64,000 bases of DNA, from positions 2,480,001-2,544,000 of the forward strand of contig NZ_LR134290.1 in the NCBI RefSeq assembly GCF_900636545.1, given 5' to 3'. Under the pieces are notes generated by a model that did no database searches, was not told the DNA's origin, and was given only the letters and a program-made list of their open reading frames with translations. A program made the position numbers and the translations under genes. Positions 9,753 through 18,184 of the stretch are shown piece by piece (position 1 is the first letter of the stretch; each line of letters starts with the position of its first letter). Origin of the DNA: Pseudomonas mendocina (GTDB lineage: Bacteria; Pseudomonadota; Gammaproteobacteria; Pseudomonadales; Pseudomonadaceae).

Positions 9753-10021
9753 GGTGCCACCTGTTGAAAGCGAAAGGGCAGAATAGCAGAAGCCGTCCAT
9801 TCGTCAGAAAGTCGATTTAAAACAATAACTTGTTCGCCATTTTTAAGGTTGATGCAAGGTTTTGGGGTGGCGCTGTGACGCTTGGCTGTGCCAATCTCCG
9901 CGCCCCTGCCAGCTTTGGGAACTTGTTCGGCGGGCGTAAGGTCTGAAGCCGTCTGTCGCGCATCGGCGAGCAGCAGGCCACCAAGAGGCTTCGGCGGCCA
10001 ACCGCCTTCCCTGGAGAATCG
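9753..10021. other. Divergent intergenic region between tatD and the lytic transglycosylase gene
   Basis: 269 bases separate the two divergent starts. An AT-rich stretch at about 9810-9860 (ATTTAAAACAATAACTTG) is the likely promoter area. No small gene or repeat is recognisable here. GGAGAATCG before 10022 is the ribosome site of the rightward gene. Confidence 0.5.
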
Positions 10022-11437
10022 ATGTCGCGATTGCTGCTGATCCTGTGTCTGTTGGCCATGCTGCCGCTGCCGGTCAGCGCACGCCTGGCCGGCCCGCCTG
10101 AGGTTGGCAGCCAGACTCGCAGTACCCGCGATCTACCGGCGATTCGTAGCAGCGGCGAGTTGCGTGTACTGGTCAATCAGAGCCGCAACAGTTCGGGCTC
10201 GGTCAAGGGCCAGAGCATCGGTGTCGAGTACCACCGTCTGCGCGCTTTCGAGCAATACCTCAATCGCAATTCTCGTGACGGTCGCAACCTTACGCTGAAG
10301 ATCATTCCCAAGGCCAAGGATCAGTTGCTTGGCGCCTTGCAGCGCGGCGAGGGCGATCTGGTCGCGCCCGGCGAGTTGCTCAATGTTCGGACCGGGCACG
10401 ATGTCAGCGCCAGTACGGCGATTCGCCGTGAAGTACCACTGGTGCTGGTTTCCAAGCAGGGCAACCGACATTACCGCAGCCTCGAGCAGTTGGCGGGGCG
10501 TAGCCTGTCCCTGCCGGCAGGCAGCGCTGTGGGGGAGGCGTTGCGCCGTATCAATCAGCAACTCGCCGACCGCAAGCTGCCGCCTATAGTCGTCGAGTGG
10601 GTCGATCCCACCCTGGCTGTCGAGGATGTGCTGGAGATGGTCCAGGCCGGTATCTTCGAGCGTACCGCGGTGGAGCTGCCGATCGCCGAGCGCTGGGCCA
10701 AGGTGATGCCCAAGCTGCGTGTCGACAGGCATCTGGTCCTGGCGCGTGACGGTGACATGAAGTGGTTCGTGCGTCCTGATGCGCCGATGCTGCGTGCCAG
10801 CATCGACCGCTTCTTCAGCAGCTATCAGTCACCGTCCGATCAGGACGCCGCCTTCCAGCGTGTCTATCGCCGCCTGTACAAGGTGCATTCACCGCTGGGA
10901 CGCGCCGAGCGACAGCGCCTGGAGAAGGTGCGTCCGGTGTTGCAGCAGCATGCCGAGCAGCAGGGCTTCGATTGGCTGATGCTGGCCGCGCTGGCATTCA
11001 AGGAGTCGACCTTGAACCCGTCGGCACGTGGCGCCAGCGGCGCAACCGGACTGATGCAGATCACCCCGGCGGCAGCGCGCAGTGTCGGGGTGGGCAGCAT
11101 TCAGAGCATCAACGACAACGTCCAGGCCAGCAGCAAATACCTGGCGATGATTCGCCGCAATTTCTTCAATAGCCCGCAGCTCAACGAGCGCGAGCGCATG
11201 GCCTTCGTGCTGGCGGGCTACAACCTGGGCCCGCAACGGGTGCAGAGTCTGCGTGCCGAGGCGCGCAGGCGGGGCCTGAATCCCAATCAATGGTTCTTTC
11301 AGGTCGAACGTGTGGCCATGGAACAGATGGGCATGGGTGTGGTGAGTTATGTGAACGCGGTGAATAAGTACTACCTTGCTTATGACCGTGAACGCTATTT
11401 GCTCGAACCGCAGGGACGGCGTCTGACGGCCAAATAG
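10022..11437 (+). CDS. MltF-like lytic transglycosylase with solute-binding domain
   Basis: A 471-residue envelope protein with a signal peptide (cleavage near PVSA-RLAG, residue 20), a periplasmic binding domain of the SBP_bac_3 type (about residues 40-270) and a C-terminal SLT goose-lysozyme-like domain (about 305-460). The catalytic glutamate is E328 in AFKESTLNP, and GASGATGLMQITP and VLAGYNLGP are the next SLT motifs. This order is that of MltF, which cleaves peptidoglycan to 1,6-anhydromuropeptides. Unlike E. coli MltF there is no obvious lipobox or long N-terminal anchor, so it may be soluble in the periplasm. It stands alone, with its own ribosome site (GGAGAATCG). Confidence 0.9.
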   Translation: MSRLLLILCLLAMLPLPVSARLAGPPEVGSQTRSTRDLPAIRSSGELRVLVNQSRNSSGSVKGQSIGVEYHRLRAFEQYLNRNSRDGRNLTLKIIPKAKDQLLGALQRGEGDLVAPGELLNVRTGHDVSASTAIRREVPLVLVSKQGNRHYRSLEQLAGRSLSLPAGSAVGEALRRINQQLADRKLPPIVVEWVDPTLAVEDVLEMVQAGIFERTAVELPIAERWAKVMPKLRVDRHLVLARDGDMKWFVRPDAPMLRASIDRFFSSYQSPSDQDAAFQRVYRRLYKVHSPLGRAERQRLEKVRPVLQQHAEQQGFDWLMLAALAFKESTLNPSARGASGATGLMQITPAAARSVGVGSIQSINDNVQASSKYLAMIRRNFFNSPQLNERERMAFVLAGYNLGPQRVQSLRAEARRRGLNPNQWFFQVERVAMEQMGMGVVSYVNAVNKYYLAYDRERYLLEPQGRRLTAK

Positions 11438-11494
11438 ATATCTATTTATTCGATTTTTATAAGCGGTATTTTGCTATTTTTTAATCGAATAAAT
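11432..11494. promoter_or_regulatory. AT-rich palindromic region upstream of doxX
   Basis: Two perfect inverted structures lie side by side in an AT-rich island. The first is a 16-base palindrome, AAATAGATATCTATTT, at 11432-11447, which overlaps the stop codon of the preceding gene. The second is a 12-base inverted repeat, ATTTATTCGATT at 11444-11455 and AATCGAATAAAT at 11483-11494, with a 27-base spacer. The position 50-100 bases before the doxX start suits an operator/promoter region, but no known regulator was recognised. A weak transcription-stop role for the upstream gene is an alternative. Confidence 0.45.
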
Positions 11495-11542
11495 TGGATA
11501 TTCTGTGCGCCATCCAACCCACACACCAAAGGAAGCCTTGCA

Positions 11543-11977
11543 ATGAACAATCTGATCAAAAGCATCACCGCCAGCCAAGCCGGCTTGGGTATCACCATCC
11601 TGCGCATCATTGCCGGCATCACCTTTGCTGCCCACGGCTCGCAGAAGCTGTTCGGCTGGTTCGGCGGCTACGGGCTGGCGGGTGTCGCGCAATGGATGGA
11701 AAGCATTGGCCTGGCTCCCGGCTACCTGATGGCGCTGATGGCCGGTAGCGCCGAGTTCTTTGGTGGTGTGGCACTGATCATCGGCCTGCTGGTACGCCCG
11801 GCGGCTGCAGTACTGGCGGTGACCATGCTGGTGGCGATCTTCACCGTGCACCTGGCCAATGGCTTCTTCATGAGCAACAACGGCTACGAGTTCGCCCTGG
11901 CGCTGCTGGCCATCAGCGTGGCGCTGGTGTTCGAAGGTGCCGGCAAGCTGTCTGTCGATGGCAAGCTAGCGCGCTGA
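11543..11977 (+). CDS. DoxX-family integral membrane protein
   Basis: A 144-residue protein with four predicted membrane helices and the DoxX family features GITILRIIAGITFAAHGSQK, then LFGWFGGYG, and LMALMAGSAEFFGGVALIIG. DoxX-like proteins (YphA/YqjF group) are inner-membrane proteins of poorly defined role, linked in some bacteria to redox stress or quinone chemistry. The ATG at 11543 has AAAGGAAG about ten bases upstream; a longer reading from 11471 starts in the regulatory region and is unlikely. It is monocistronic, ending at a hairpin shared with the convergent LysR gene. Confidence 0.88.
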   Translation: MNNLIKSITASQAGLGITILRIIAGITFAAHGSQKLFGWFGGYGLAGVAQWMESIGLAPGYLMALMAGSAEFFGGVALIIGLLVRPAAAVLAVTMLVAIFTVHLANGFFMSNNGYEFALALLAISVALVFEGAGKLSVDGKLAR

Positions 11978-11996
11978 TTCAGCCCGGCAGCAAACG

Positions 11997-12022
11997 AGAA
12001 GGCCCGCCAATGCGGGCCTTCT
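11997..12022. terminator. Bidirectional terminator between doxX and the LysR gene
   Basis: An 11-bp perfect stem (AGAAGGCCCGC / GCGGGCCTTCT) with a four-base loop lies between the convergent doxX and LysR genes. The T tracts on both sides are short. Confidence 0.8.
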
Positions 12023-12040
12023 TGCGTTTGTCTTTAGCGA

Positions 12041-12976
12041 TCAGGCCGTAGCAGCCTGCTCGGCTTTCTTCTCCTGGGCAACCACCTGTTGCGCCAGCTC
12101 GATCATCTGTTCACGCATCCAGCGGTTAGCCGGATCCTGGTCGGTGCTTTCATGCCAGTACAGGTGGGTTTCCAGCGTCGGCACGTCGCCGACCGGCAAG
12201 GTCACGTGGTGCAGGTTGTGGCGGCGGGCGAAGCGTTCCGGCACGGTCATCACCATATCGGTCTGCTGCATCACGCTGCTGGCCATCAGATAGTGCTGCG
12301 AGCGCAGGGCGATCTTGCGCTGAATACCCATTTTGCCCAAGGCCAGATCCACGTAGCCAAGGCCGCTGCGGCGGCTGGAGATGTGGATGTGGGTCAGCGA
12401 CAGGTATTCGTCGAGGCTGATCTTTTCCTTGGCCAGCGGGTGTCCCTGGCGCATGGCGCAGACGTAGCGATCATCCAGTAGCTTGACGTGGCGAACCTGC
12501 GGGTCGGTGTTGAGTGGTGCATCAACGGCAAAATCGAGGCGGCCGGCGGCCAGCTCCTTGGTGGTTTCACGGCGTTTGGCCAGGAAGCTCTCGATGCACA
12601 CGCTCGGTGCCAGGCGGCGCAGGCGCTGGAACAGCGGCGGCAGAAGAATCTGCTCGGACAGGTCGGTCATGCTGATGCGATAGGTCTTGCCGGCCTGCTG
12701 CGGATTGAACGTACGGCTTTCTTGCACGGAGACGCGCAGCAGCTGCAGGGCGTTGCGCACCGGGCCGATGATGTTCTGCGCCATGGGCGTCGGCACCATG
12801 CCCTGGGCGGTGCGCACGAACAGCGGATCGTTGAAGGTTTCGCGCAGGCGGGCGAGGGCGTTGGACACCGCCGGCTGGGTAATGCCGACGATCTGTCCGG
12901 CACGGGTCAGGTTGGCCTCGGTGTAAATGGCGTCGAAGACGATGAAGAGATTCAGGTCCACCTTGGTCAGGTTCAT
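12041..12976 (-). CDS. LysR-family transcriptional regulator
   Basis: A 311-residue LysR-type regulator with an N-terminal winged helix-turn-helix (about residues 6-65; LNLFIVFDAIYTEANLTRAG then TQPAVSNALARLR) and a periplasmic-binding-like effector domain (about 90-300). The LFVRTAQGMVPTPMA segment is typical of the NodD/LeuO-like subgroup. It is transcribed divergently from the acyl-CoA dehydrogenase gene at 13128, so by the usual LysR arrangement it probably regulates that gene and itself. A palindromic site lies between them at 13024-13037. The effector molecule is unknown, though an acyl-CoA or a related acid would fit. Confidence 0.93.
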   Translation of the reverse strand: MNLTKVDLNLFIVFDAIYTEANLTRAGQIVGITQPAVSNALARLRETFNDPLFVRTAQGMVPTPMAQNIIGPVRNALQLLRVSVQESRTFNPQQAGKTYRISMTDLSEQILLPPLFQRLRRLAPSVCIESFLAKRRETTKELAAGRLDFAVDAPLNTDPQVRHVKLLDDRYVCAMRQGHPLAKEKISLDEYLSLTHIHISSRRSGLGYVDLALGKMGIQRKIALRSQHYLMASSVMQQTDMVMTVPERFARRHNLHHVTLPVGDVPTLETHLYWHESTDQDPANRWMREQMIELAQQVVAQEKKAEQAATA

Positions 12977-12998
12977 GCCGGCTGTGCTCCAGGGGCGT

Positions 12999-13037
12999 CG
13001 ATATCAGTCGATCATATATCGGTTATGAATGTTCATA
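12999..13037. promoter_or_regulatory. Candidate LysR binding region in the divergent promoter
   Basis: In the 151 bases between the LysR gene and the acyl-CoA dehydrogenase gene there is a perfect 14-base palindrome, TATGAATGTTCATA, at 13024-13037. Next to it CGATAT (12999-13004) and ATATCG (13016-13021) form a second, spaced inverted repeat. LysR proteins bind dyads of the T-N11-A kind in such positions; the exact spacing here is T-N12-A. Confidence 0.45.
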
Positions 13038-13127
13038 CACGCTGAAAATAGGTTCGATAAATCTTAAGCGCTGTTCTAGCATCATTTCCACAACCTCTCA
13101 CCCCTTTGTCACAAAACAGGTAACCCC

Positions 13128-14357
13128 ATGGATTTTGCCTATTCCCCTAAGGTTCAAGAGCTGCGTGAACGTGTCAGCGCCTTCATGGAGGCGCACGTCT
13201 ATCCGGCTGAAGCGGTGTTCGAGCAGCAAGTGGCCGAAGGTGATCGCTGGCAGCCGACCGCGATCATGGAAGAGCTGAAGAGCAAGGCCAAAGCCGAAGG
13301 CCTGTGGAACCTGTTCCTGCCCGAGTCCGACTACGGTGCGGGCCTGACCAATACCGAATACGCGCCACTGGCCGAGATCATGGGCCGCTCGCTGATCGGC
13401 CCGGAGCCGTTCAACTGCGCCGCGCCGGACACCGGCAACATGGAGGTGCTGGTGCGCTACGGCAACGAGGCGCAGAAGCAGCAATGGCTGGAGCCGCTGC
13501 TGTCTGGCGAGATTCGTTCTGCCTTCGCCATGACCGAGCCAGGCGTGGCCTCCAGCGACGCCACGAACATGCAGGCCAACGCTCGCCGTGAAGGTGACGA
13601 GTGGGTGATCAACGGCCGCAAATGGTGGACCTCGGGCGCCTGCGACCCGCGCTGCAAGGTGATGATCTTCATGGGCCTGACCAATCCGGACGCGCCGCGT
13701 CACCAACAGCACTCGATGATTCTGGTGCCGATGGATGCCCCGGGCGTCACCGTGTTGCGTCCGCTGCCGGTGTTCGGCTACGACGATGCCCCGCATGGCC
13801 ATGCCGAAGTGTTGTTCGAGAACGTACGCGTGCCTTACGAGAACGTGCTGCTGGGCGAGGGGCGTGGCTTCGAGATTGCCCAGGGCCGCCTAGGCCCTGG
13901 CCGTATCCACCACTGCATGCGCTCGATCGGCATGGCCGAGCGAGCCCTGGAATTGATGTGCAAGCGCGCCGTGAGCCGCACCGCCTTCGGCAAACCACTG
14001 GCGCGCCTGGGCGGCAATATCGACCACATCGCCGATTCGCGCATGGAAATCAACCAGGCACGTCTGCTGACGCTGAACGCGGCCTATATGATGGATACCG
14101 TCGGCAACAAGATCGCGGCCAGCGAGATTGCCCAGATCAAGGTAGTGGCGCCCAACGTCGCGCTCAAGGTGATCGACCGGGCGATCCAGGTGCATGGCGG
14201 TGCCGGTGTTTCCAATGACTTCCCGCTGGCGTACTGGTACGCCATGCAGCGCACCCTGCGTCTGGCTGACGGTCCGGACGAGGTGCACCGTGCGGCCATC
14301 GGCAAGTACGAGATCGGCAAGTACGTACCGCGCGAGATGATGAAGGCCAGCCGCTGA
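13128..14357 (+). CDS. Acyl-CoA dehydrogenase family protein
   Basis: A 409-residue FAD-dependent acyl-CoA dehydrogenase, predicted to catalyse the first, alpha-beta desaturation step of a beta-oxidation-type pathway. It has the N-terminal helical domain, the middle beta domain with [17 protein letters not shown] and [10 protein letters not shown] (FAD/substrate region), and the C-terminal domain with [24 protein letters not shown] and [10 protein letters not shown]. The length and motifs resemble the ACAD10/11-like branch used for longer or unusual acyl chains. It is monocistronic between a divergent LysR gene and a strong terminator at 14371, which suggests substrate-induced control by that LysR protein. 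The specific substrate is not deducible. Confidence 0.93.
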   Translation: MDFAYSPKVQELRERVSAFMEAHVYPAEAVFEQQVAEGDRWQPTAIMEELKSKAKAEGLWNLFLPESDYGAGLTNTEYAPLAEIMGRSLIGPEPFNCAAPDTGNMEVLVRYGNEAQKQQWLEPLLSGEIRSAFAMTEPGVASSDATNMQANARREGDEWVINGRKWWTSGACDPRCKVMIFMGLTNPDAPRHQQHSMILVPMDAPGVTVLRPLPVFGYDDAPHGHAEVLFENVRVPYENVLLGEGRGFEIAQGRLGPGRIHHCMRSIGMAERALELMCKRAVSRTAFGKPLARLGGNIDHIADSRMEINQARLLTLNAAYMMDTVGNKIAASEIAQIKVVAPNVALKVIDRAIQVHGGAGVSNDFPLAYWYAMQRTLRLADGPDEVHRAAIGKYEIGKYVPREMMKASR

Positions 14358-14370
14358 TTCGGCTGCACGA

Positions 14371-14397
14371 AAAAAGGCCCGCTTTGCGGGCCTTTTT
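14371..14397. terminator. Strong bidirectional rho-independent terminator
   Basis: A 12-bp stem, AAAAAGGCCCGC / GCGGGCCTTTTT, with a TTT loop ends the acyl-CoA dehydrogenase gene. A and T tracts on both sides let it also end the leftward terC transcript. Confidence 0.93.
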
Positions 14398-14409
14398 ATG
14401 TCTGCAAGG

Positions 14410-14589
14410 TCAGGGCAAGCTGTCGTCCGAGCGCTGTGCCTGGCCCAGCCAACCGAGGCGCATATGCAGTTGCGCGGCGAAGGTGCGTGCTGCCAGTTCT
14501 TCCTGAAAGGTCAGGGTGCGACGCCCGAATCGTACCTGCCAGAGCCGTTGGCCCTGGCGCTCGATGAGTTCTATGCAGACTTCGGGCAT
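14410..14589 (-). CDS. Small hypothetical protein downstream of terC (59 aa)
   Basis: A 59-residue frame begins ATGCCCGAAGTCTGC at 14589 and stops at 14410. It is preceded by an excellent ribosome site (GAGGAGAAGCG). It starts ten bases after the terC stop on the same strand and ends 13 bases before the shared terminator, so it fits neatly as the last gene of a terC operon. The protein begins MPEVCIELIERQGQRLWQVR, has no membrane segment or signal peptide, and ends QAQRSDDSLP. I do not recognise the family. Its placement suggests a link with terC, but that is inference. Confidence 0.7.
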   Translation of the reverse strand: MPEVCIELIERQGQRLWQVRFGRRTLTFQEELAARTFAAQLHMRLGWLGQAQRSDDSLP

Positions 14590-14598
14590 CGCTTCTCC

Positions 14599-15588
14599 TC
14601 AGGTCGTGCTGGCCTTGTCTCGCGTCTTCAGCAGCGACAGGAGTACACCGCCGGCCAGCAGCCCCAAGGTTACGCCAAGTGAGAGCAGGGCGGGAACCTT
14701 GATCAGGTCGTGCAGGAAGATCTTGCTGCCGATGTACATCAGCACCAGCGCCAGGGCGTACTTCAGGTAGATGAAGCGGTGCATCAGTGCCGCCAGGGCG
14801 AAGTACAGGGCGCGCAGGCCGAGAATGGCGAAGATGTTCGAGGTGTAGACGATGAACGGATCCTGCGAAATGGCCAGCACGGCCGGTACGCTGTCCACGG
14901 CGAAGACCAGGTCGGCCAGCTCGATCAGCACCAGTGCCAGCAGCAGCGGGGTGGCGTATAGCAACGGCTTGCCGTTGACCTTGTCCTTCAGGCGCACCAG
15001 GAACTTGCCTTCGTGCAGGTCGTCGGTGACGCGAATGTGCTTGCGCACGAAGCGGATCACCGGATTCTGCGCCAGATCCGGATGCGACTCTTCGTCACCG
15101 CCGCTGCGCAACATCTTGATGCCGCTGAACAGCAGGAAGGCACCGAAGATGTAGAGAATCCAGTCGAACTGCTGCACCAGGGCCGTGCCCAGGCCGATCA
15201 TGATCGCGCGCAGCACGATCACCCCGAGGATGCCCCAGAACAGTACTCGGTGCTGGTACTTACGTGGGATGTTGAAGTAGCCGAGGATCATCGCCATGAC
15301 GAAGACGTTGTCCATCGACAGCGATTGTTCCACCAGAAAGCCGGTGTAGTACTCCATCGCCTTGGTACCGCCGAGTTGCCACCAGATCCAGCCGCCGAAA
15401 GCGACACCGACGCTGAAGTAACCGGAGTACAGCAACAAGCTTTCGCGCATCTCGATCTCATGCTGATCGCGATGCAGCACGCCGAGGTCGAGTACCAGAA
15501 GAGTGATGATCAGTACCAGGAAGGCCAGCCAGAACCAGCCGGGTGTACCGAAGATGGGGGATGTCAAAAAGGCAAGTAGAGCGTCCAT
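14599..15588 (-). CDS. TerC/Alx-family membrane protein
   Basis: A 329-residue integral membrane protein of the TerC family, with about nine membrane helices and the two conserved acidic motifs LSMDNVFVMAMI and ELADLVFAVDSVPAVLAIS. Characterised relatives (E. coli Alx, B. subtilis MeeF/YceF) export manganese and help metallate secreted proteins. The ATG at 15588 follows AAGGGAGGGCTC, a strong ribosome site; an in-frame upstream start at 15663 would lie inside the structured leader and lacks homology. The RNA leader at 15589-15740 is highly structured, as in genes controlled by manganese riboswitches. A 59-residue gene follows. Confidence 0.92.
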   Translation of the reverse strand: MDALLAFLTSPIFGTPGWFWLAFLVLIITLLVLDLGVLHRDQHEIEMRESLLLYSGYFSVGVAFGGWIWWQLGGTKAMEYYTGFLVEQSLSMDNVFVMAMILGYFNIPRKYQHRVLFWGILGVIVLRAIMIGLGTALVQQFDWILYIFGAFLLFSGIKMLRSGGDEESHPDLAQNPVIRFVRKHIRVTDDLHEGKFLVRLKDKVNGKPLLYATPLLLALVLIELADLVFAVDSVPAVLAISQDPFIVYTSNIFAILGLRALYFALAALMHRFIYLKYALALVLMYIGSKIFLHDLIKVPALLSLGVTLGLLAGGVLLSLLKTRDKASTT

Positions 15589-15740
15589 GAGCCCTCCCTT
15601 ATGTCTGCCTGAGTTGAAAGAAAATTCACTCAGTGACTCCGACATCACGGTGAGAAGACTCACCGCCAGAGGGGCCCGGCGTCACGCGGTGCAAAGGCTA
15701 ACGCCGAGTCGACAGGCTGCCAAGCCCCCTGGAGAGGAAT
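15589..15740 (-). promoter_or_regulatory. Structured terC leader, candidate metal- or pH-responsive RNA
   Basis: On the minus strand the leader can form several helices: an outer pairing of 15725-15732 with 15666-15674 (CCCCCTGG on the plus strand with CCAGAGGGG, one bulged A), an inner stem CGGCGT/ACGCCG (15677-15682 with 15701-15706), a perfect 7-bp hairpin at 15648-15665 (GAGAAGACTC core), and CTGAGT/ACTCAG (15609-15614 with 15628-15633) just before the ribosome site. terC/alx genes are classic targets of the yybP-ykoY manganese riboswitch. I did not find an exact match to its conserved loop sequence, so class membership is not claimed. Confidence 0.45.
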
Positions 15741-15751
15741 ATTTTCTGGCG

Positions 15752-17134
15752 TCAGTAAACCCAGACTTCGACGCGGCGATTACGGATGCGGCCGTTGTCC
15801 TGATCATTGGCCGCCACCGGCAGCTCACTGCCCAGGCCGGTGATTTCACGAAACAGCACGCCTTGCTTGGCAAGCTCGCGTCGTACCGCCATGGCCCGCA
15901 GTTTTGACAGCAGTTCGGCGCGCTCGGGGTCGTTCTTCGGGTCGCCGAAACCAACCAGCACCACCTTGTTCTGCAGCTTGTCGTGCTGCTTGAGGTAATC
16001 CAGTACGCGCTGCAGGTCACGGTGAGCCTTGTTGTCCAGCGTCGCGCTGCCTTCCTGGAAGCGGAAATTCACTGACAGCCGCTGCGCCTGCTGCGCCAGT
16101 TGCCGATAATGCGTCGGCATCTGTGGATCTGTCGCGACCTTCACCGCCTGCACGGTCTGGGCGATGAAGCCGCTGTCGGCGACGATGGCCTGGCCACGAG
16201 TGCTGTGGGCGAAGTCGATCAGCGCACGCGCCCAGGGATTGGTCAGCTGTGGGTCGTTGTAGAGAAACAGGCGACGCGCCAGCGGATAATCCTCGGTAGC
16301 GATCAGTGTGTTGCTCGGCAGCATGGGCTGCGAATTACCAGCCGCGACGGCGACTGCCTTGGCCTGGCGAATGTAGGGCAGGCCTATGAAACCGATGCCG
16401 TTGGGGTCGCGGCTGACCGAGTCGGACAGCTGATTGCTCGACTCGAAGCGTTGCGCACTGGCCGCGAGGGTGCGTCCGCCCGCAGCCAGCACCAACTCCT
16501 TGAAGGTGTCATAGGTGCCGGAATTATCGTCGCGAGCATAGGGGCGAACCTTGCCTGGTTTGCCACCCAGTGCTGCCCAGTCGTCGATTTCGCCAGAGAA
16601 GAGTTTTGCGATCTGCTCCACGCTCAGTGCAGCGACAGGGTTGGACGGGTGAACGATGATCGCCAGTCCGTCGATGGCTATGACCTGTTCACCCTGTGGG
16701 CTGCGTAGATCGCCAAGCGACGCGAGGCTGGCCGCTTCGCTGTCCTTGATCGGTCGCGATGAGGCCGCCAGATGTGCACTGCCATCCTTGAGTGCGGCGA
16801 AGCCTGTCCCGGAGCCATGAGCCGCAATTTCGACGACTACCAGGCGGCCGTCCACTTGGCGTGCCAGCACGCGCTGCTCGTTTTCGCGGGCGCCGTCTTC
16901 GCTGTGAATGTCCTGCAGGCCTTGCGCCTCGAACAACCCCCTGACCAGTTCCGGAGCCAGCTTGGCACCAATGGTGTTGGAGCCCTGAATACGCAGGACC
17001 GGCTGGTTGCCCTCCGATGCGGGCAGAGCGGAGGCGAAGACGGAAAGGGGCAGGGCGTAGCAGATGAAACCGATCAGCAACAGTGACAGGGTACGACCCC
17101 AGAGGTCGCGGTCGGCGGACAGCGCGCGCGGCAT
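15752..17134 (-). CDS. PstS-like substrate-binding protein fused to OmpA C-terminal domain
   Basis: A 460-residue exported protein. After a signal peptide (about residues 1-36) it has a phosphate-binding-protein-like domain (about 45-320) with IQGSNTIGAKLAPELVRGLF and the binding-loop motif DDNSGTYDTFKELV. A C-terminal OmpA-like peptidoglycan-binding domain (about 345-460) follows, with VNFRFQEGSATL, VLVGFGDPKN, SKLRAMAV and the final IRNRRVEVWVY. The conserved Asp and Arg that hold diaminopimelate appear present. No pst transporter genes are nearby. A role as a cell-wall-tethered ligand or phosphate sensor is inference. The ATG at 17134 is chosen over a TTG at 17164 because of AAGG and the signal-peptide start. 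Confidence 0.88.
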   Translation of the reverse strand: MPRALSADRDLWGRTLSLLLIGFICYALPLSVFASALPASEGNQPVLRIQGSNTIGAKLAPELVRGLFEAQGLQDIHSEDGARENEQRVLARQVDGRLVVVEIAAHGSGTGFAALKDGSAHLAASSRPIKDSEAASLASLGDLRSPQGEQVIAIDGLAIIVHPSNPVAALSVEQIAKLFSGEIDDWAALGGKPGKVRPYARDDNSGTYDTFKELVLAAGGRTLAASAQRFESSNQLSDSVSRDPNGIGFIGLPYIRQAKAVAVAAGNSQPMLPSNTLIATEDYPLARRLFLYNDPQLTNPWARALIDFAHSTRGQAIVADSGFIAQTVQAVKVATDPQMPTHYRQLAQQAQRLSVNFRFQEGSATLDNKAHRDLQRVLDYLKQHDKLQNKVVLVGFGDPKNDPERAELLSKLRAMAVRRELAKQGVLFREITGLGSELPVAANDQDNGRIRNRRVEVWVY

Positions 17135-17235
17135 GCGGCAGGCACCTTCTAGTGAGTGGGACAACGTGCCGCGCAGATTAAGTCAGTCAGGTTGCAGTCT
17201 TGTGACGGGGCGCATCATCTGCCTGCGCCTGTGTT

Positions 17236-18048
17236 TCAGTTCAGCTCAAGCCAGATCGGCGCATGATCGGACGGCTTGTCCATGCCGCGCAGATCGTAGT
17301 CGATGCCCGCGTCCTTGAAGCGTGCCTGCAGCGGCTGGCTGGCGAGAATCACGTCAATGCGCAGGCCGCGCTTGGGCTCGTCTTCGAAACCGCGGCTGCG
17401 GTAGTCGAACCAGCTGAAGCGATCATTCACCTCGGGGTTGAGGTGGCGGAAGCTGTCCACCAGACCCCAGCTCTTGAGGGTTGCCAGCCATTCGCGTTCT
17501 TCCGGCAGGAAGCTGCACTTGCCGGTCTTCAGCCAGCGCAGGCGATTGGGTTCGCCGATACCGATGTCGCAATCCTCGGGACTGATGTTGATGTCGCCCA
17601 TTACCACCAGTGCCTGCTGCGGGTCGAAACGCTCTACCAGCAACTGCTGCAGATCGGCATAGAAGCGCTGCTTGGCCGGGAATTTAACCGGATGGTCGCG
17701 GCTCTCACCTTGAGGAAAATAGCCGTTCATCACGGTGATGGGATTGCCGCTGGCATCGGCGAAGGTGCCGTAGATGAAGCGCCGCTGAGAGTCTTCGCCA
17801 TCGTCGGGGAAACCCTTGTGCAGGCTCAGCGGCTCTTGGCGAGAGAGCAGGGCGACGCCGTAGTGACCCTTCTGGCCGTGGTAATGCACGTGATAGCCAA
17901 GCTGGCGGATCTCGGCTTCCGGGAACTGCTCATCGGCCACCTTGGTTTCCTGCAGGCCAATCACGTCCGGCTGGTGTTTTTCGATCAGGGCTTGCAATTG
18001 GTGAGGGCGCGCACGCAGGCCATTGATATTGAAGGAGACGATTTTCAT
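17236..18048 (-). CDS. xthA: Exodeoxyribonuclease III
   Basis: A 270-residue AP endonuclease/3'-5' exonuclease of the ExoIII (EEP) family, which incises abasic sites in base excision repair. The usual motifs are present in order: [18 protein letters not shown] (Asn at position 8), [13 protein letters not shown] (metal-binding Glu), [30 protein letters not shown] (Asp/Asn), [19 protein letters not shown] and the catalytic [10 protein letters not shown] at the C-terminus. The ATG at 18048 follows GGACCCGCTGCCC rather than a perfect ribosome site but matches the family start exactly. It is monocistronic and divergent from the GNAT gene. Confidence 0.95.
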   Translation of the reverse strand: MKIVSFNINGLRARPHQLQALIEKHQPDVIGLQETKVADEQFPEAEIRQLGYHVHYHGQKGHYGVALLSRQEPLSLHKGFPDDGEDSQRRFIYGTFADASGNPITVMNGYFPQGESRDHPVKFPAKQRFYADLQQLLVERFDPQQALVVMGDINISPEDCDIGIGEPNRLRWLKTGKCSFLPEEREWLATLKSWGLVDSFRHLNPEVNDRFSWFDYRSRGFEDEPKRGLRIDVILASQPLQARFKDAGIDYDLRGMDKPSDHAPIWLELN

Positions 18049-18184
18049 GGGCAGCGGGTCCTGGGCAAAAGGCGATGCTAGCCGATCCTCGGCGCTGACG
18101 GCCAGCGCCTGGCAGGTGCCGGGCGGTGGTGCTAAGTTGGCTATACCGCGCCTGACCCACAACCTATAAAAACAGAGGTCCGCC

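Noticed and set aside
14398..14682. A 94-codon plus-strand frame over the terminator and the terC end
   Set aside because: It begins inside a terminator, overlaps terC antisense and lacks a ribosome site; the minus-strand 59-residue frame is far better supported.
15589..15740. A definite yybP-ykoY manganese riboswitch
   Set aside because: The helices are suggestive, but the conserved loop sequence was not found, so only a structured leader is reported.
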